64,000 nt of DNA from Lentinula raphanica (Eukaryota; Basidiomycota; Agaricomycetes; Agaricales; Omphalotaceae), in NCBI GenBank assembly GCA_027919835.1, contig JANVFP010000001.1:930001-994000 (forward strand). Reading direction: 5' to 3'. The notes under the pieces were generated by a model. The model was not told where the DNA came from. It searched no databases and worked only from the letters and a program-made list of their open reading frames with translations. Position 1 is the stretch's first letter. Every line of letters begins with the position of its first letter. A program made the position numbers and the translations under genes. Positions 24,400 through 34,045 of the stretch are shown piece after piece.

Positions 24400-25663
24400 G
24401 ATAATGGAAGATGGTGTTCAAGTTCATGCAAGTACGGTGCAAAACATTCGACGTTTGGGGAAGATTTGTTTGGGGTACACTACTAAAAAAGCGTCGAGGC
24501 ATTCAATTTCCATCTGTAGCGAGATATCAGTGTTTGACTAGAGAGACAAAGACCACGGCACACCTCCTCTTAAGTATGTTCATCCTTCATTTCTCATCCC
24601 ATGGCTCGATTGCCTTTAGAAACATCGGAAAGACAATGGTGTTGGGTTGGTGTTGGGGTTGAAGTCAAAATATATCATAAGCGCCCAATAGGCGCCAGCT
24701 TTCAAGTTTCTCGCGTCCATCTTCGTTCTCAAAAATGGCTACATCCCATCCATTATCATCATCACGCCCGGTAGAGTGCGCTGTATGACAGAGGAATCGG
24801 ATTGACTGTACAAGTAACGACTAGCTCTCCCGAAACGTTGACTCCCTATCCCAACGCTCCTCCTGCCCAATTTCGAGGTGATTCAACTTCCCCTGAACCA
24901 GCTCAACCTCCATCCTGATGTTCGCAATGGAGTCCTCGTTGCTATAGATTCTCATTTCTGCGCCAAGTACAATGTAGTCAAATTGTCACCCCTTCTATGC
25001 GCTTTCCCCAGAGAGATCTAGCGAGTCGAGGTTTTTGGTCCTCAGCTGTCTTCAGTCGAGAACACCTGAATGAATCTGAAGTGAGGCGAGCCAAGAAGCT
25101 GTAATAACGCGACTCGACCAGGCCGGGAATCTCAATCGGGAAGCTTCACGCTTTTGTTGCTCCTCCATCCAGATATGCACAGGAATTGTGTTAGCAGACC
25201 TTTCAAACTTCGCTTCGTCTATGCAGTCACCAAACCATGAGCGTCCGCAGCGTTTGCAAGTCTGGATCGCGGACTTTGGCGCACTTTCTTTGTGATTGCA
25301 ATCTCTTATGTAGGTGATTGCCTTTCCGTTCTAGATCTCTTTGAAATATTTAGGCACAAAAAGGAGAGACGACAAGAGGACTCAGGACAGGTATGAAGGC
25401 TTCCCACGGCTTCATTTTTTCCTCCTCATCCTCCTCCAACTCAGAGAACTTCCTGCCATACCGCGTGTACGTGGAAATAGGCCTTGCCGCAAGTCCGTTC
25501 GAGGATTCGTCACTGAAGAAGCTCAAAGTTGACCGGCAAGCATACACGCCCGCTCGGCTTCTCGCATCACCCGCCGGGTCCTCCGTGCCAGCTACTAGGG
25601 CATACCGGGATAACGCTCACGTCCAGTCTCTTCCCGTCGTATCAGCGGATAAACCACAGCAGG
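24400..25663. other. Shared promoter region of divergent lipid-related genes
   Basis: About 1.3 kb between the acyltransferase (minus) and RTA1 (plus). Short frames on both strands at 25341-25668 look like chance. A small inverted motif GCGCCCAATAGGCGCC lies near 24683-24698. Confidence 0.4.
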
Positions 25664-25670
25664 TATAAAA
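25664..25670 (+). promoter_or_regulatory. TATA box of the RTA1-like gene
   Basis: TATAAAA, 41 nt before the ATG at 25711, the spacing expected for a TATA element just upstream of transcription start. Confidence 0.45.
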
Positions 25671-25710
25671 ACCCACTCCGGACGAGCTAGAATCCTCGCT
25701 TTCGTGGAAC

Positions 25711-27211
25711 ATGGCAGTCCTTCCTGTGTTCACTGATAGCTCACTCTTCGCTCGGTCTCTGCAATATCCCTACAATTATACTCCTACGGAATATGTCACC
25801 ATTATATTTCTCGTACTCTTTAGCGTGTCTCTAGGTGAGCTTGTCTTTTTTTGCGATAGTACTTGTATGGCTCACTCTTTCCACCAGCTCTTCACACCGG
25901 TCAAGCTATCTACTTTCGAATGTGGTGGGCTATCCCCACCATGATCTTTTCTGGACTGCTCGAGGTTATGGGATGGAGCGCTCGTTTCTGGTCTAGTCAA
26001 TCTCCCAGCCTTCTTTCTCCATACGAAATGCAGTATGTCATTCCTTACCCGTATGCCGCATCGATAATATATTGACCATGATCACCTAGGCTTACTTGCA
26101 CGATCCTTGCCCCAACTCCTCTTCTGGCTGGGAATTTCATCATCCTTGGATCCATCATACAACAATTAGGACCCAAGTATAGCCGTATCTCTCCTTGGTG
26201 GTGTAAGTCGACTATTTTCTTGATCCGCATGAGGTCCATTTTAACCTCATCCCTCCGTTCGACGCTAGACACAATCATATTCTGTTCTTTCGTACGTCTC
26301 CTACACCCATTCGGTCCCTCTGATATCCCGCTGATAATACGTTCCATGGACAGGATATGATCTCTTTGCTCGTGCAAGCTGTTGGAGGCGGTATGGCAGC
26401 CACTGCTGTAGGCAAGCTTCAAGACCCTACACCTGTTCGTACCTCTTATTCAAGATCGAACGAACTAAGCTTCCTCACCAACGTTTCACATCTCATCAGG
26501 GAGGACACATCATGCTTGGTGGTATCGCTTTTCAAATGGGTGAGTCTTTTGAAAAGATTACACGTCTACGAGACGCTCATACGAGTATATGATCTAGCTA
26601 CCATCACGGTCTATATACTCTGCGCGCTCGAATTCTTCTTCCGATATTTGGGCGACAAGCCTCTAAAACGTACCCAGAATTCAAGCTCCGAGTCTAAGGG
26701 TCAATGTTTCTTGGATCACGATATATTCGAGAAGAAGAGTTCCGTTTCGGATTCTCTACCGACCCTTTGTGATGCACAGGATCACGGTGACGCTGATCGT
26801 CGAGGCTCCATGAACACCAAGCTCAGGATCATGACGATTGCTTTGGCCTTGAGCACGGTTCTGATATTTATCCGGTGCGTTTGAATATCAGTTCCTCGTA
26901 TCGGTCTGGATCTGACTGGAATATTGTTTTCGCTCCCCAGCGCCATTTATCGTACGATCGAGCTTACCGATGGATGGAGTGGAAGAATTATCTCGACTCA
27001 GCTGTATTTCAGTGAGTTATGCACTCTCTATCTGTCACTCAATGACTAGATCAATCGAAATTCCGTCGCAGATGTTCTCGACGGCGGCATGATTGTCGCT
27101 GCGATCTATACAATGAACATCGCTCATCCCGGATTGCTCTTGGATGCAAGTGTTAGTCTGGGCGAATTTGGGGACATCTTTAAACAGATCTGTGCTCGAA
27201 TGAGGTCTTAG
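25711..27211 (+). CDS. RTA1-like seven-span membrane protein
   Basis: Nine exons (25711-25834, 25888-26032, 26090-26202, 26269-26291, 26354-26434, 26500-26539, 26598-26874, 26941-27011, 27072-27211) total 1,014 nt and 337 residues, with frame kept at all joins. The RTA1/lipid-translocating exporter family is plain from its motifs: MWWAIPTMIFSGLLEVMGW, LTCTILAPTPLLAGNFI, DMISLLVQAVGGGMAA, GGHIMLGGIAFQ, and RAIYRTIELTDGWSGRIIST followed by LDGGMIVAA. Fungal relatives sit in the plasma membrane and are linked to sphingoid-base and drug resistance. The loop between spans 5 and 6 (residues about 200-260) is long and hydrophilic. The gene faces the acyltransferase gene divergently. Its last exon also occurs as a decayed copy at 30032. 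Confidence 0.88.
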
Positions 27212-27639
27212 GTTTCTTTAAGGGTTTCGTATCCTACTACACTACTAGCGTTTACCTTCGTTCATAGCAATTCAGATTCTACACACGAGATCTTCAGTAG
27301 ACTTGCTAGACCAACTCTGTATGAGTCGTTTGTAAAGGACAAGATATGTTATAATGAAGTCATACTAGAAACTAATTGTACAAGGTGGTGTTCGTTACTA
27401 TCGCGCGACAATAAGCAAACAGGGTAAAAAGAGCCTTCAGTAAGGATTTACTGCAAGAGAGAAGAATGTACATCCAAGCCGGCACCATCATGAAATATCG
27501 CAAGGAGGAATGGTCATCAACGAGAACGTCGAGGAAGCTTCACGATCAGATGGTCACCTATGACATGGAAATCAGAGAATGGTCAACAGATTGAAAAGTA
27601 ATAGACAACAGACAGACCTCCTTAGACAACAATGATCAC
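27212..27639. other. Intergenic between RTA1 and family 2 member A, part of the duplicated block
   Basis: Convergent 3' ends. The stretch is recognisably repeated at about 30180-30520 (e.g. CAACGAGAACrTCG followed by GAAGCTTCACGATC), as the duplication predicts. Confidence 0.5.
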
Positions 27640-28593
27640 CTATTCCGAGCGTTGCTCCTGCTGCTGGGCCTGCTCCCGGTAATGCTGACCCACAACATTC
27701 CACGTCTGCGTCTGGCAAGCATCCCCCATTACACGCTCCAGAGCTGCTGCTACCTTTGGTTGATTGGAAGCCAAAAGCTCTTGCCTCTTTGCTAGATAAT
27801 TTTGGTAGAGTGTGGTCTTTTTAAAATCGTCCAAGGTATGATAGTGTTCCGAGGTAGGGCGAGCAGAAGCCGTCAAATCGTCAAGTGCACCCGGGGACCG
27901 CATTAGCTCATTCCAGATTTCTTTCGCGCGCGCCATCGACGGAGAAACCCTCTGCATCTGTTCGTCTACCTTTATCCACAACACCTTATCCACGAAGGTC
28001 CCATGCCTCTTCTCTCGAAGTTCCTTCACCAGCTGGTCGTATATCTTCCCGCTAATCGTCTCATAGAAATCCTTCCGAGAGTCCCCGTCTACTTTTAACA
28101 GGTCTGGAATCCACGATGGTAAATTTTGGAGTTCTGAGTACACCTTGTCCACAGTGTATTTTTTGGATTTTTCAAGGTTGCTGAGGATTTTCTGAACAGC
28201 CTCATGTATCTCCTGAGCACTAGCGACAGCTGACAGAGCGTTATCTGCCCGCGCTCCGAGTACCACCGCGCGGGCGGTGACAGAGCCAGGGAGAGGACTG
28301 GAAGAAGAATGGAAAATGAGACGATGAACACTGTTCGGGTCATCTTCCCTGCTAGTAGAAAGACCCTCGGGCAGCAATTGACTGAGATCCGGCGTCGAAC
28401 ATCCGGCTCCCGCTGCGTGATTGTCGAAGGGGCAGGAGAACAAGTCGTTATCACCAAGGTCACGGTGATCTTCGCGTCTCGTCAGCACAGACGCAGGGTG
28501 CAACGGAGCAGCGACAGCGATGGAAGACAAGGCGGCTCCCAGAGCGAGGAGAATGAGAATAGAGTCAGAGCGAGATCTAGAGTGGGCCATCAA
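27640..28593 (-). CDS. Secreted orphan protein, family 2 member A
   Basis: Intronless, 317 residues. N-terminus: MMAHSRSRSDSILILLALGA then ALSSIAVAAP, a signal peptide with likely cleavage after the Ala-rich stretch. A low-complexity pro-region follows. One copy of a ~180-residue domain spans about residues 133-310: KILSNL, then YTVDKVYSELQNLPSWIPDL, DGD, FYETISGKIYDQLVKEL, F(V)DKVLW, a Trp-containing helix (KEIWNELM), and a tail with PKVAAALERV. The same domain is found twice in the gene at 30522 and once at 52150. I do not recognise it. High helix content and secretion suggest an effector-like or surface role, which is inference only. Confidence 0.72.
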   Translation of the reverse strand: MMAHSRSRSDSILILLALGAALSSIAVAAPLHPASVLTRREDHRDLGDNDLFSCPFDNHAAGAGCSTPDLSQLLPEGLSTSREDDPNSVHRLIFHSSSSPLPGSVTARAVVLGARADNALSAVASAQEIHEAVQKILSNLEKSKKYTVDKVYSELQNLPSWIPDLLKVDGDSRKDFYETISGKIYDQLVKELREKRHGTFVDKVLWIKVDEQMQRVSPSMARAKEIWNELMRSPGALDDLTASARPTSEHYHTLDDFKKTTLYQNYLAKRQELLASNQPKVAAALERVMGDACQTQTWNVVGQHYREQAQQQEQRSE

Positions 28594-30031
28594 GGCTATC
28601 GGTGGGGTAGTGATCAGAGAAAGCGTTATGAAGAACCAGCTTCAGTTTTGTTTTTACTTCCTTGGTGAGAGGAAGTGAGTGAGTACGCTTCGGGGAGATA
28701 TTTTACTCTTCGATTTCACCTGTCTGTCCTTATCTTGTAGATCGAAAGTCGGATTGCTGACTTTCAACGATGGTATAGGTTCATCACTTGAACAATGAAT
28801 GAGGACTTGAGCGAAAGTCAGTGAAGTATGCGGGCTCCCTGCGGATCCGGTTGGCCTATAATACCAAAAAGCCTCACTGATCAGTGATACCGGGGACCCC
28901 CGCTCACACTCGATGCTCCAGAGTCCACAGCACTGAGCAAATCCTCACGCTCACGCTCACCTCATCCAGTCTTTGTAGCTCCATTCTTCACTGGGTTTAC
29001 ATTTCATTTTGAACACAGTCTGCCAGCTGATTTTCGACATTGAACTTCATCGTTGATATAGAGAAGGAGAATTTCGCCCTCGATACCTTTTGATACCCTC
29101 GTTGCTTTAGCACACAGCGGTGCCACAATCTGATGCTGATAGAAATACTGATGAAAAAGGAAAGGAGGGATTTTCAAGTTTGCGACGTCGCACCGAATGC
29201 CATATGGCTGTGTACTATGGACAGCACATGTCGCTGGTTCCAGTACTGAGGAGCTGAGGGTTTGAGGTCTGGTGAGGTCTGCTACAAAGATTACACGAGA
29301 AAGGGCAGTGATCAGTGCAAATGCCGAAAGGTTTTTGAATTTTGGGTCGACGTACAGGGTCTCGGAAATCATGCGGTTAACTCTAGTACACCGGTGTGTT
29401 TTCCAACGAGATTCGATCGAAACGCAAAAGGTTTGAGGCAGATTCGAACAGACCTTGCATTGAAGGCTGTAATCGAGCATGTGGACAGTGGCAAGCGTGA
29501 AAAAACATAGTTGGGATTTGAAGATACTACTATCAACAGCCTAAGCCTATATGAGAAGACAATGAGCCATGAATCCATGATGAGCGAACCCTGATTGAAA
29601 TTGGCTCAAGAGCACAAGACAAAATACGCGTAGGTACAATCGCGAGAGTTACAGAGCTGACGCGACGATGAGAGTTGGCAGCAAGATTGAGTTTGAGCGG
29701 CGGCGGCGCCTAAACGAGCCTAAACGGCGCCGCTTGTTACCCCAAGTTCAACAACTCGCTCGTCCGACGTCGTTCACATCTTAAAGTTATCTTCTTAACT
29801 CGGAGCTAGGAGGGCAACTTGGCACTGAGTGTTTCACTTCTTGCCAGACTTTTGATTGCCTTGATTCCATTCAAGTTTTAATATTCTTCTTCAGAAGGCA
29901 ATTGCTGGTTCGACGTCGGGGGAACTTTCTGTATACCAATATGTCATATAGGATGCTGACCTATGCTGATACCTAAGTGAGAGTCGGTGAAAACAATAAG
30001 TATGATTGAGATCTTTGAAGATGATTGGGAT
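28594..30031. other. Upstream region of family 2 member A
   Basis: Promoter and distal upstream sequence, partly shared with 32085-33100. The 29004-29480 minus frame (158 codons) is interrupted in the duplicate and is probably non-coding. Near 29697-29736 a GC-rich hairpin-like stretch (GGCGGCGCC ... GGCGCCGC) occurs. Confidence 0.4.
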
Positions 30032-30190
30032 CCTGTCGCAGATGTTCTCGATGGTGGCATGATTGTCGCTGCTGCAATCTAGTAGACGATGAGCATCCGA
30101 GCTCACCCGAGATGGCTCTTGATGAAAGCATTAGTCTGGGCCGCCAGCTGCAAGACATCTTCGTATAAATTCATGCTCGAATACCTCAGA
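30032..30190 (+). pseudogene. Fragment of the last RTA1 exon
   Basis: Matches the 3' exon of the RTA1 gene (27066-27235): GTCGCAGATGTTCTCGA, then GGCATGATTGTCGCTGC, and later GTTAGTCTGGGC-like sequence. It carries small indels and stops (CTAGTAG right after GCTGCAAT). It is the left end of segmental duplication unit 2 and has no other RTA1 exons beside it. Confidence 0.75.
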
Positions 30191-30521
30191 GTTTTAGGAT
30201 TTCGTTCAGTGGAGAAATAAAATAACTTCAGGAAACAATTCTATGATATTGAACGAGGCCATCGGAGGAACTGGATGTACTGTACAACGTGGTGTTTGTT
30301 ACTGAGGGCAAGCAAACAAGATACGAGAGAGAAAGATAACGCAAGGACTGGACTGGTCGCTGATGGGAACAAATCAACGAGAACATCGCCGGAGAAGCTT
30401 CACGATCGCATGCCCAACTATGATATCATGGAAATCAGAGATTCAAGTAATGCAAAGTGTCACGAAACAACAGACCTCTTTTACCAACGATGTCGATGAA
30501 CACCTATCGCCAGTGTTACCT

Positions 30522-32084
30522 CTACTCAGCATATCTTTGCAAATTGGCATCCACCAGCCTATCTAGCGCCTTTGCCACTGTAGCCTTGCCTGAGGCTGAT
30601 AGTTGTGACCTTGCTTGCGAGTACTTCATTCCAGTAGTCGTCGTTTTGAATTTTTCCTTGTCACCTTTGGCAAACCTCACATCAAACTCTTCCCCGCCAT
30701 TCCTGCTACGTTCTATATCGAGCCACTTTTGACGTGCCTCAATTTCTGCCTGAGTTTCTGCCGCAAGTCGTGTCGGAAAACCTGGAGTTCCTCCCTGCGA
30801 ATCTGGGGCGTTTGAAGGGAGATACGAAAATTTCTTCCTGTAAAAAGCCACTAGCTCTCCGATCATCATTTTCCATAAAGTTGCATCATCGAATTGGGGA
30901 TACAAGCTCTTTATTTCTTGCACCACGCTGCTGTATATCTTTCCGGTCTTCGTTTCGAGGAATTCGTCCGTATCTTTGTAGATATGATTGAAAACGTCCG
31001 ACTTCCACGACGCCGATTGCTGGAGCTGGGAGTACACAGCGTCTACAGTCCATTGCGACTTGTCAGTGCCGAGATTAACGATGATCTTCTTAACGGAGGC
31101 AGATACATCGTGAGTATTGGCGACAGCTGTGGAAGAGCCAACCGTGGAAGAGCCAGCCGTGGAAAGACCAGCCGTGGAAGGGCCAGCCCGGGCCTGTCTA
31201 CGCTTGGCCACCTCTGCCAAAGCTTCATCGATCAACTTATCCAGCGCTTCTCGTACTTTTGGTTCATTGGCAAACCTTTCTTGAATACGTGGCTCCACAG
31301 TGCGTTTGTAGAATGCCGACTGACGGAAACGCTGCTCGTTACCACCAGAAACTGTCAAAGCAGTAGCTCCCCTGTGGCTTGACTTCAGCGGTTCCCACAA
31401 GTCATTCGCTTTTTTTGTCGTCGGAGAGACTTCCCAAAGCTCCTGAGTGATATCCTTCCACAACGAACGGTCATCAAACTGAGACGGCCGATCCATCGAA
31501 GCTCGAATTTCCATCACCAAGCCCGAGTATATCTGTCCGCTACGTGTAGTACGGACAAACACATTGAGGTCTCCGTCCGCATCTTCCATGTCAGCCTTCC
31601 AATTGCGTAACTCTCTGAGGTGGTGGATCACATTGGTACTGGTCCACTCCTGCTCAGGGCCGAGTTCATGGAGGATCTTCTTCACATCAGGTAGAGCCCG
31701 CAGCTCATCTGGAGAAAGAGGTGGAGCGTCGCCTGCACGCTGTTCGAGTACCACAGCGTGCGCGGTAACAGGGGTAGGCAGTGGTAGAGTGCCGGAAGAA
31801 GAATGGAAGATGAGATGATGAACATTGTCGTCCGGCTCATTGTCTTTCCTACTAGAAAGACTCTCGGGCAGCAATCGACCGAGATCCGGAGTCGAGCATC
31901 CAGTTCCCGCTGCGTGATTGTCGAAGGGCCAGGACGACAAGTCGTTATCACCAAGGTCACGGTGATTTTCGCGTCTCGTCAGCACAGACGCAGGGTGCAA
32001 CGGAGCGGCGACAGCGACGGACGACAACGCGGCTCCCAGAGCGAGAAGGATGAGAATAGAGTCAGAGCGAGAGTGGGCCATCAA
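30522..32084 (-). CDS. Secreted orphan protein, family 2 member B, with two domains
   Basis: Intronless, 520 residues, starting MMAHSRSDSILILLALGAAL with the same signal peptide and pro-region as member A. Two copies of the family domain: residues about 133-295 (KILHELG, EWTSTNVIHHLRELRNWKAD, DGDLNVF, SGQIYSGLVMEI, FDDRSLW, PKVREALDKLIDEAL) and about 330-518 (KIIVNLG, QWTVDAVYSQLQQSASWKSD, FLETKTGKIYSSVVQEI, FDDATLW, ATVAKALDRLVDANL). They are joined by a short low-complexity linker (AGPSTAGLSTAGSSTVGSST) made of roughly 15-bp DNA repeats near 31125-31190. The gene therefore arose from a member A-like ancestor by domain duplication or unequal exchange. Confidence 0.75.
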   Translation of the reverse strand: MMAHSRSDSILILLALGAALSSVAVAAPLHPASVLTRRENHRDLGDNDLSSWPFDNHAAGTGCSTPDLGRLLPESLSSRKDNEPDDNVHHLIFHSSSGTLPLPTPVTAHAVVLEQRAGDAPPLSPDELRALPDVKKILHELGPEQEWTSTNVIHHLRELRNWKADMEDADGDLNVFVRTTRSGQIYSGLVMEIRASMDRPSQFDDRSLWKDITQELWEVSPTTKKANDLWEPLKSSHRGATALTVSGGNEQRFRQSAFYKRTVEPRIQERFANEPKVREALDKLIDEALAEVAKRRQARAGPSTAGLSTAGSSTVGSSTAVANTHDVSASVKKIIVNLGTDKSQWTVDAVYSQLQQSASWKSDVFNHIYKDTDEFLETKTGKIYSSVVQEIKSLYPQFDDATLWKMMIGELVAFYRKKFSYLPSNAPDSQGGTPGFPTRLAAETQAEIEARQKWLDIERSRNGGEEFDVRFAKGDKEKFKTTTTGMKYSQARSQLSASGKATVAKALDRLVDANLQRYAE

Positions 32085-33393
32085 GGCTATTGGTGAGGTG
32101 GTGATCAGAGAAAGCGTTATGAAGAACCAGCTTCAGTTTCGTTTTTTTTTACTTCCTTGGTGAGAGGAAGTGAGTGAGTACGCTTCGGGGGATGATGAAC
32201 TATCGATTTTGCCCACCTCTTATTTTGTAGCTCGAAAGTCGGATTGGTAACTCTTGATCATGGTACAGGTTCATCACTTCGGCAATGAATGAAGACTTGA
32301 GCGAGTGTCAGTGAACGATAGGCGCGCACCCTGCGGATCCGATTCTGCTCTGTTGCCCTGCGGTACCAAAAAGCCGCATGATACAGACTGATACCCCCGA
32401 CGCTCGCTCGCAGCGCTGAGCAGTCTAATGCTCCTTGAGCTCACCTCGACCGTCCTTCGGAGGTTGGTTTTCTTCTGTTCTTACTGTATACACTTTTGGC
32501 AGATAGTATAGACAGAGGGCACTCCGATGTTGAAGGTCTTGATAGTGATACCGGGAGAAAGGAAAAATTCCAGCGCCCTCGATACTCCTCTTGCACACGC
32601 TTCAGCACAGCCTGGTTCTATGCATGATGCCACAATCTGATGCTGATAAGAAAGGAGGGAGTTTCAACTTGAATTTTACGCTTGTCTTGGCACACACCGT
32701 TAAGTAAATGAATGTATGGGCTGCATGCCGCTAGCGCCAGTAAGGACTTGAGGTCTGTCGTTGGAGGTCGTCAGTCGAGGTTGTTTCTAAGAGAGAGGCG
32801 ATGAAGTTTCGATTTCACTTATATATACTGTACCATGTAACTCAAAAGAGGATGCTCAAAGTTCTTTGAATCCTTCAAATCTGGACGTCGTTGATGTAAG
32901 CTATTGGCGGCGGCTTATCGCCTTCCATCGCATGGACAATGACTGAGACGTTGATACTTGATACCCCCGATGCACATGCTTGGCCCTTGGGCACATAATC
33001 ACAGTGAGCACAGCCTGCTCACTGCGATGTCTTTTGATGCTGATAAGAAAAGAGGGAGTTACAACAGGTCTCAATTGGTCTGATGCGAAGAAATAATCGA
33101 GTTCTGCTTGCAACGACCGATGAATAAACTAACTCACCGTGCAATTCTCGTCAGCACACTGTAGTAAATATTCCATACGATTCCGCCTCCGCCGTCCAAA
33201 CCAGTGCAGACAGTGCTTACAAGTTGCATGAGCAGGTTGCTATATGTTGACGATTATTGATATGATTTATCATCTTCTGATAGTATGAGGACTTGACGCG
33301 CTCGGATTGAGATAGTACTTATGAGCCCTCGCGAATGAATCCGTGTATGATTCCATTAGCAAACTTATATCATACTTTGCAGTAGAACAACCT
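32085..33393. other. Upstream region of family 2 member B
   Basis: Promoter nearly the same as that of member A for its first several hundred bases, then diverging. Two short related stretches near 32560-32670 and 32950-33070 (both with CTGATGCTGATAAGAAA and GAGGGAGTT) show further local duplication. No gene seen. Confidence 0.45.
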
Positions 33394-33992
33394 TCAAAGG
33401 TGTCGTTCAGTGATCTCCACCTCATCGACATTCTCGGGTCCTTTCGTGAACCAGCGTTCTTCCTCAGTGATACGAACGTCGTTTCCACTCATCATGCGCT
33501 TACGCATAAGTCCGGTCTCGTGGTCGAACGTCCAGTCCTTGAAAAAGAAGATGCGAATATCAGCAAAAGGGGAATCCGTTCGAAAATGATACTGACCTCC
33601 AAACCGTATGTGCGGAACCACTGTCCGGTACCATCAGGCTTCTCGTTCCATTCGTAGAAGAACTGGTACCATAAAGCAAGATTATCCGAGAATCAGCAGA
33701 CCACTGACGGATTTCGACAGAACTGACATACCTGAACAGCGATCTTGTCATCCGTAAACGCGAATAATTCCTTTCTCAAGATATAAAAATGCTCCCTTTC
33801 CCACTTCTTCGTCAGAAACTTGACCACCTCCTCACGTCCTTGCAGGAACGTATCACGGTTACGCCAGATCGTATCAGGTGTATACGCAAGCGAGACTTGA
33901 GGAGGATTCCGGGTGTTCCAGGCCCTCTCTGCCGCTTTGACTTTCTTCAACGCTGTCTCTCGTGTGAATGGAGGTCGAATGATTTCGGCCAT
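33394..33992 (-). CDS. DUF1348 / SnoaL-like (NTF2-fold) protein
   Basis: Exons 33732-33992, 33597-33662 and 33394-33537 give 156 residues, the normal length for the family. Landmarks: MAEIIRPPFTRETALKKVKA, AERAWNTRNPPQVSLAYTPD, TIWRNRDTFLQGREEVVKFL, a KKWERE stretch, AVQFFYEWNEKPDGTGQWFR (spanning the first join), and RITEEERWF. This is the DUF1348 group of small cone-shaped NTF2-fold proteins found in bacteria and fungi. The fold usually forms a hydrophobic pocket; the substrate, if any, is unknown. The protein has no signal peptide and is likely cytosolic. Confidence 0.88.
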
Positions 33993-34038
33993 TGGTGTTT
34001 TTTTTTCTTATCGATGGGATGGGAAATGGACCCGGCCG

Positions 34039-34045
34039 TTTATAA
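34039..34045 (-). promoter_or_regulatory. TATA-like element of the DUF1348 gene
   Basis: Gene-sense TTATAAA, 46 nt before the ATG at 33992. Confidence 0.4.

Larger units (their letters stand above)
27066..29370. repeat. Tandem segmental duplication, unit 1
   Basis: Direct repeat of the block at about 30032-32900. It begins at GTCGCAGATGTTCTCGA in RTA1 intron 8/exon 9, includes the last RTA1 exon, the family 2 gene A and its promoter. The promoter part is very close to unit 2 (e.g. GTGATCAGAGAAAGCGTTAT and GAGAGGAAGTGAGTGAGTAC in both). Right edge is fuzzy. Confidence 0.65.
30032..32900. repeat. Tandem segmental duplication, unit 2
   Basis: Direct copy of unit 1 (27066-29370), about 3 kb downstream, with an RTA1 3' fragment at its left edge and a family 2 gene plus promoter inside. 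It is longer because the gene in this unit has a duplicated domain. Confidence 0.65.

Noticed and set aside
29004..29480. 158-codon minus-strand open frame
   Set aside because: The matching stretch in the duplicated block (about 32400-32900) does not keep the frame, so it is probably non-coding.
15303..33000. A secondary-metabolite or biosynthetic gene cluster
   Set aside because: No polyketide synthase, NRPS, terpene cyclase, P450 or pathway regulator is present; the TmpA-like and ABCG genes alone do not make one.
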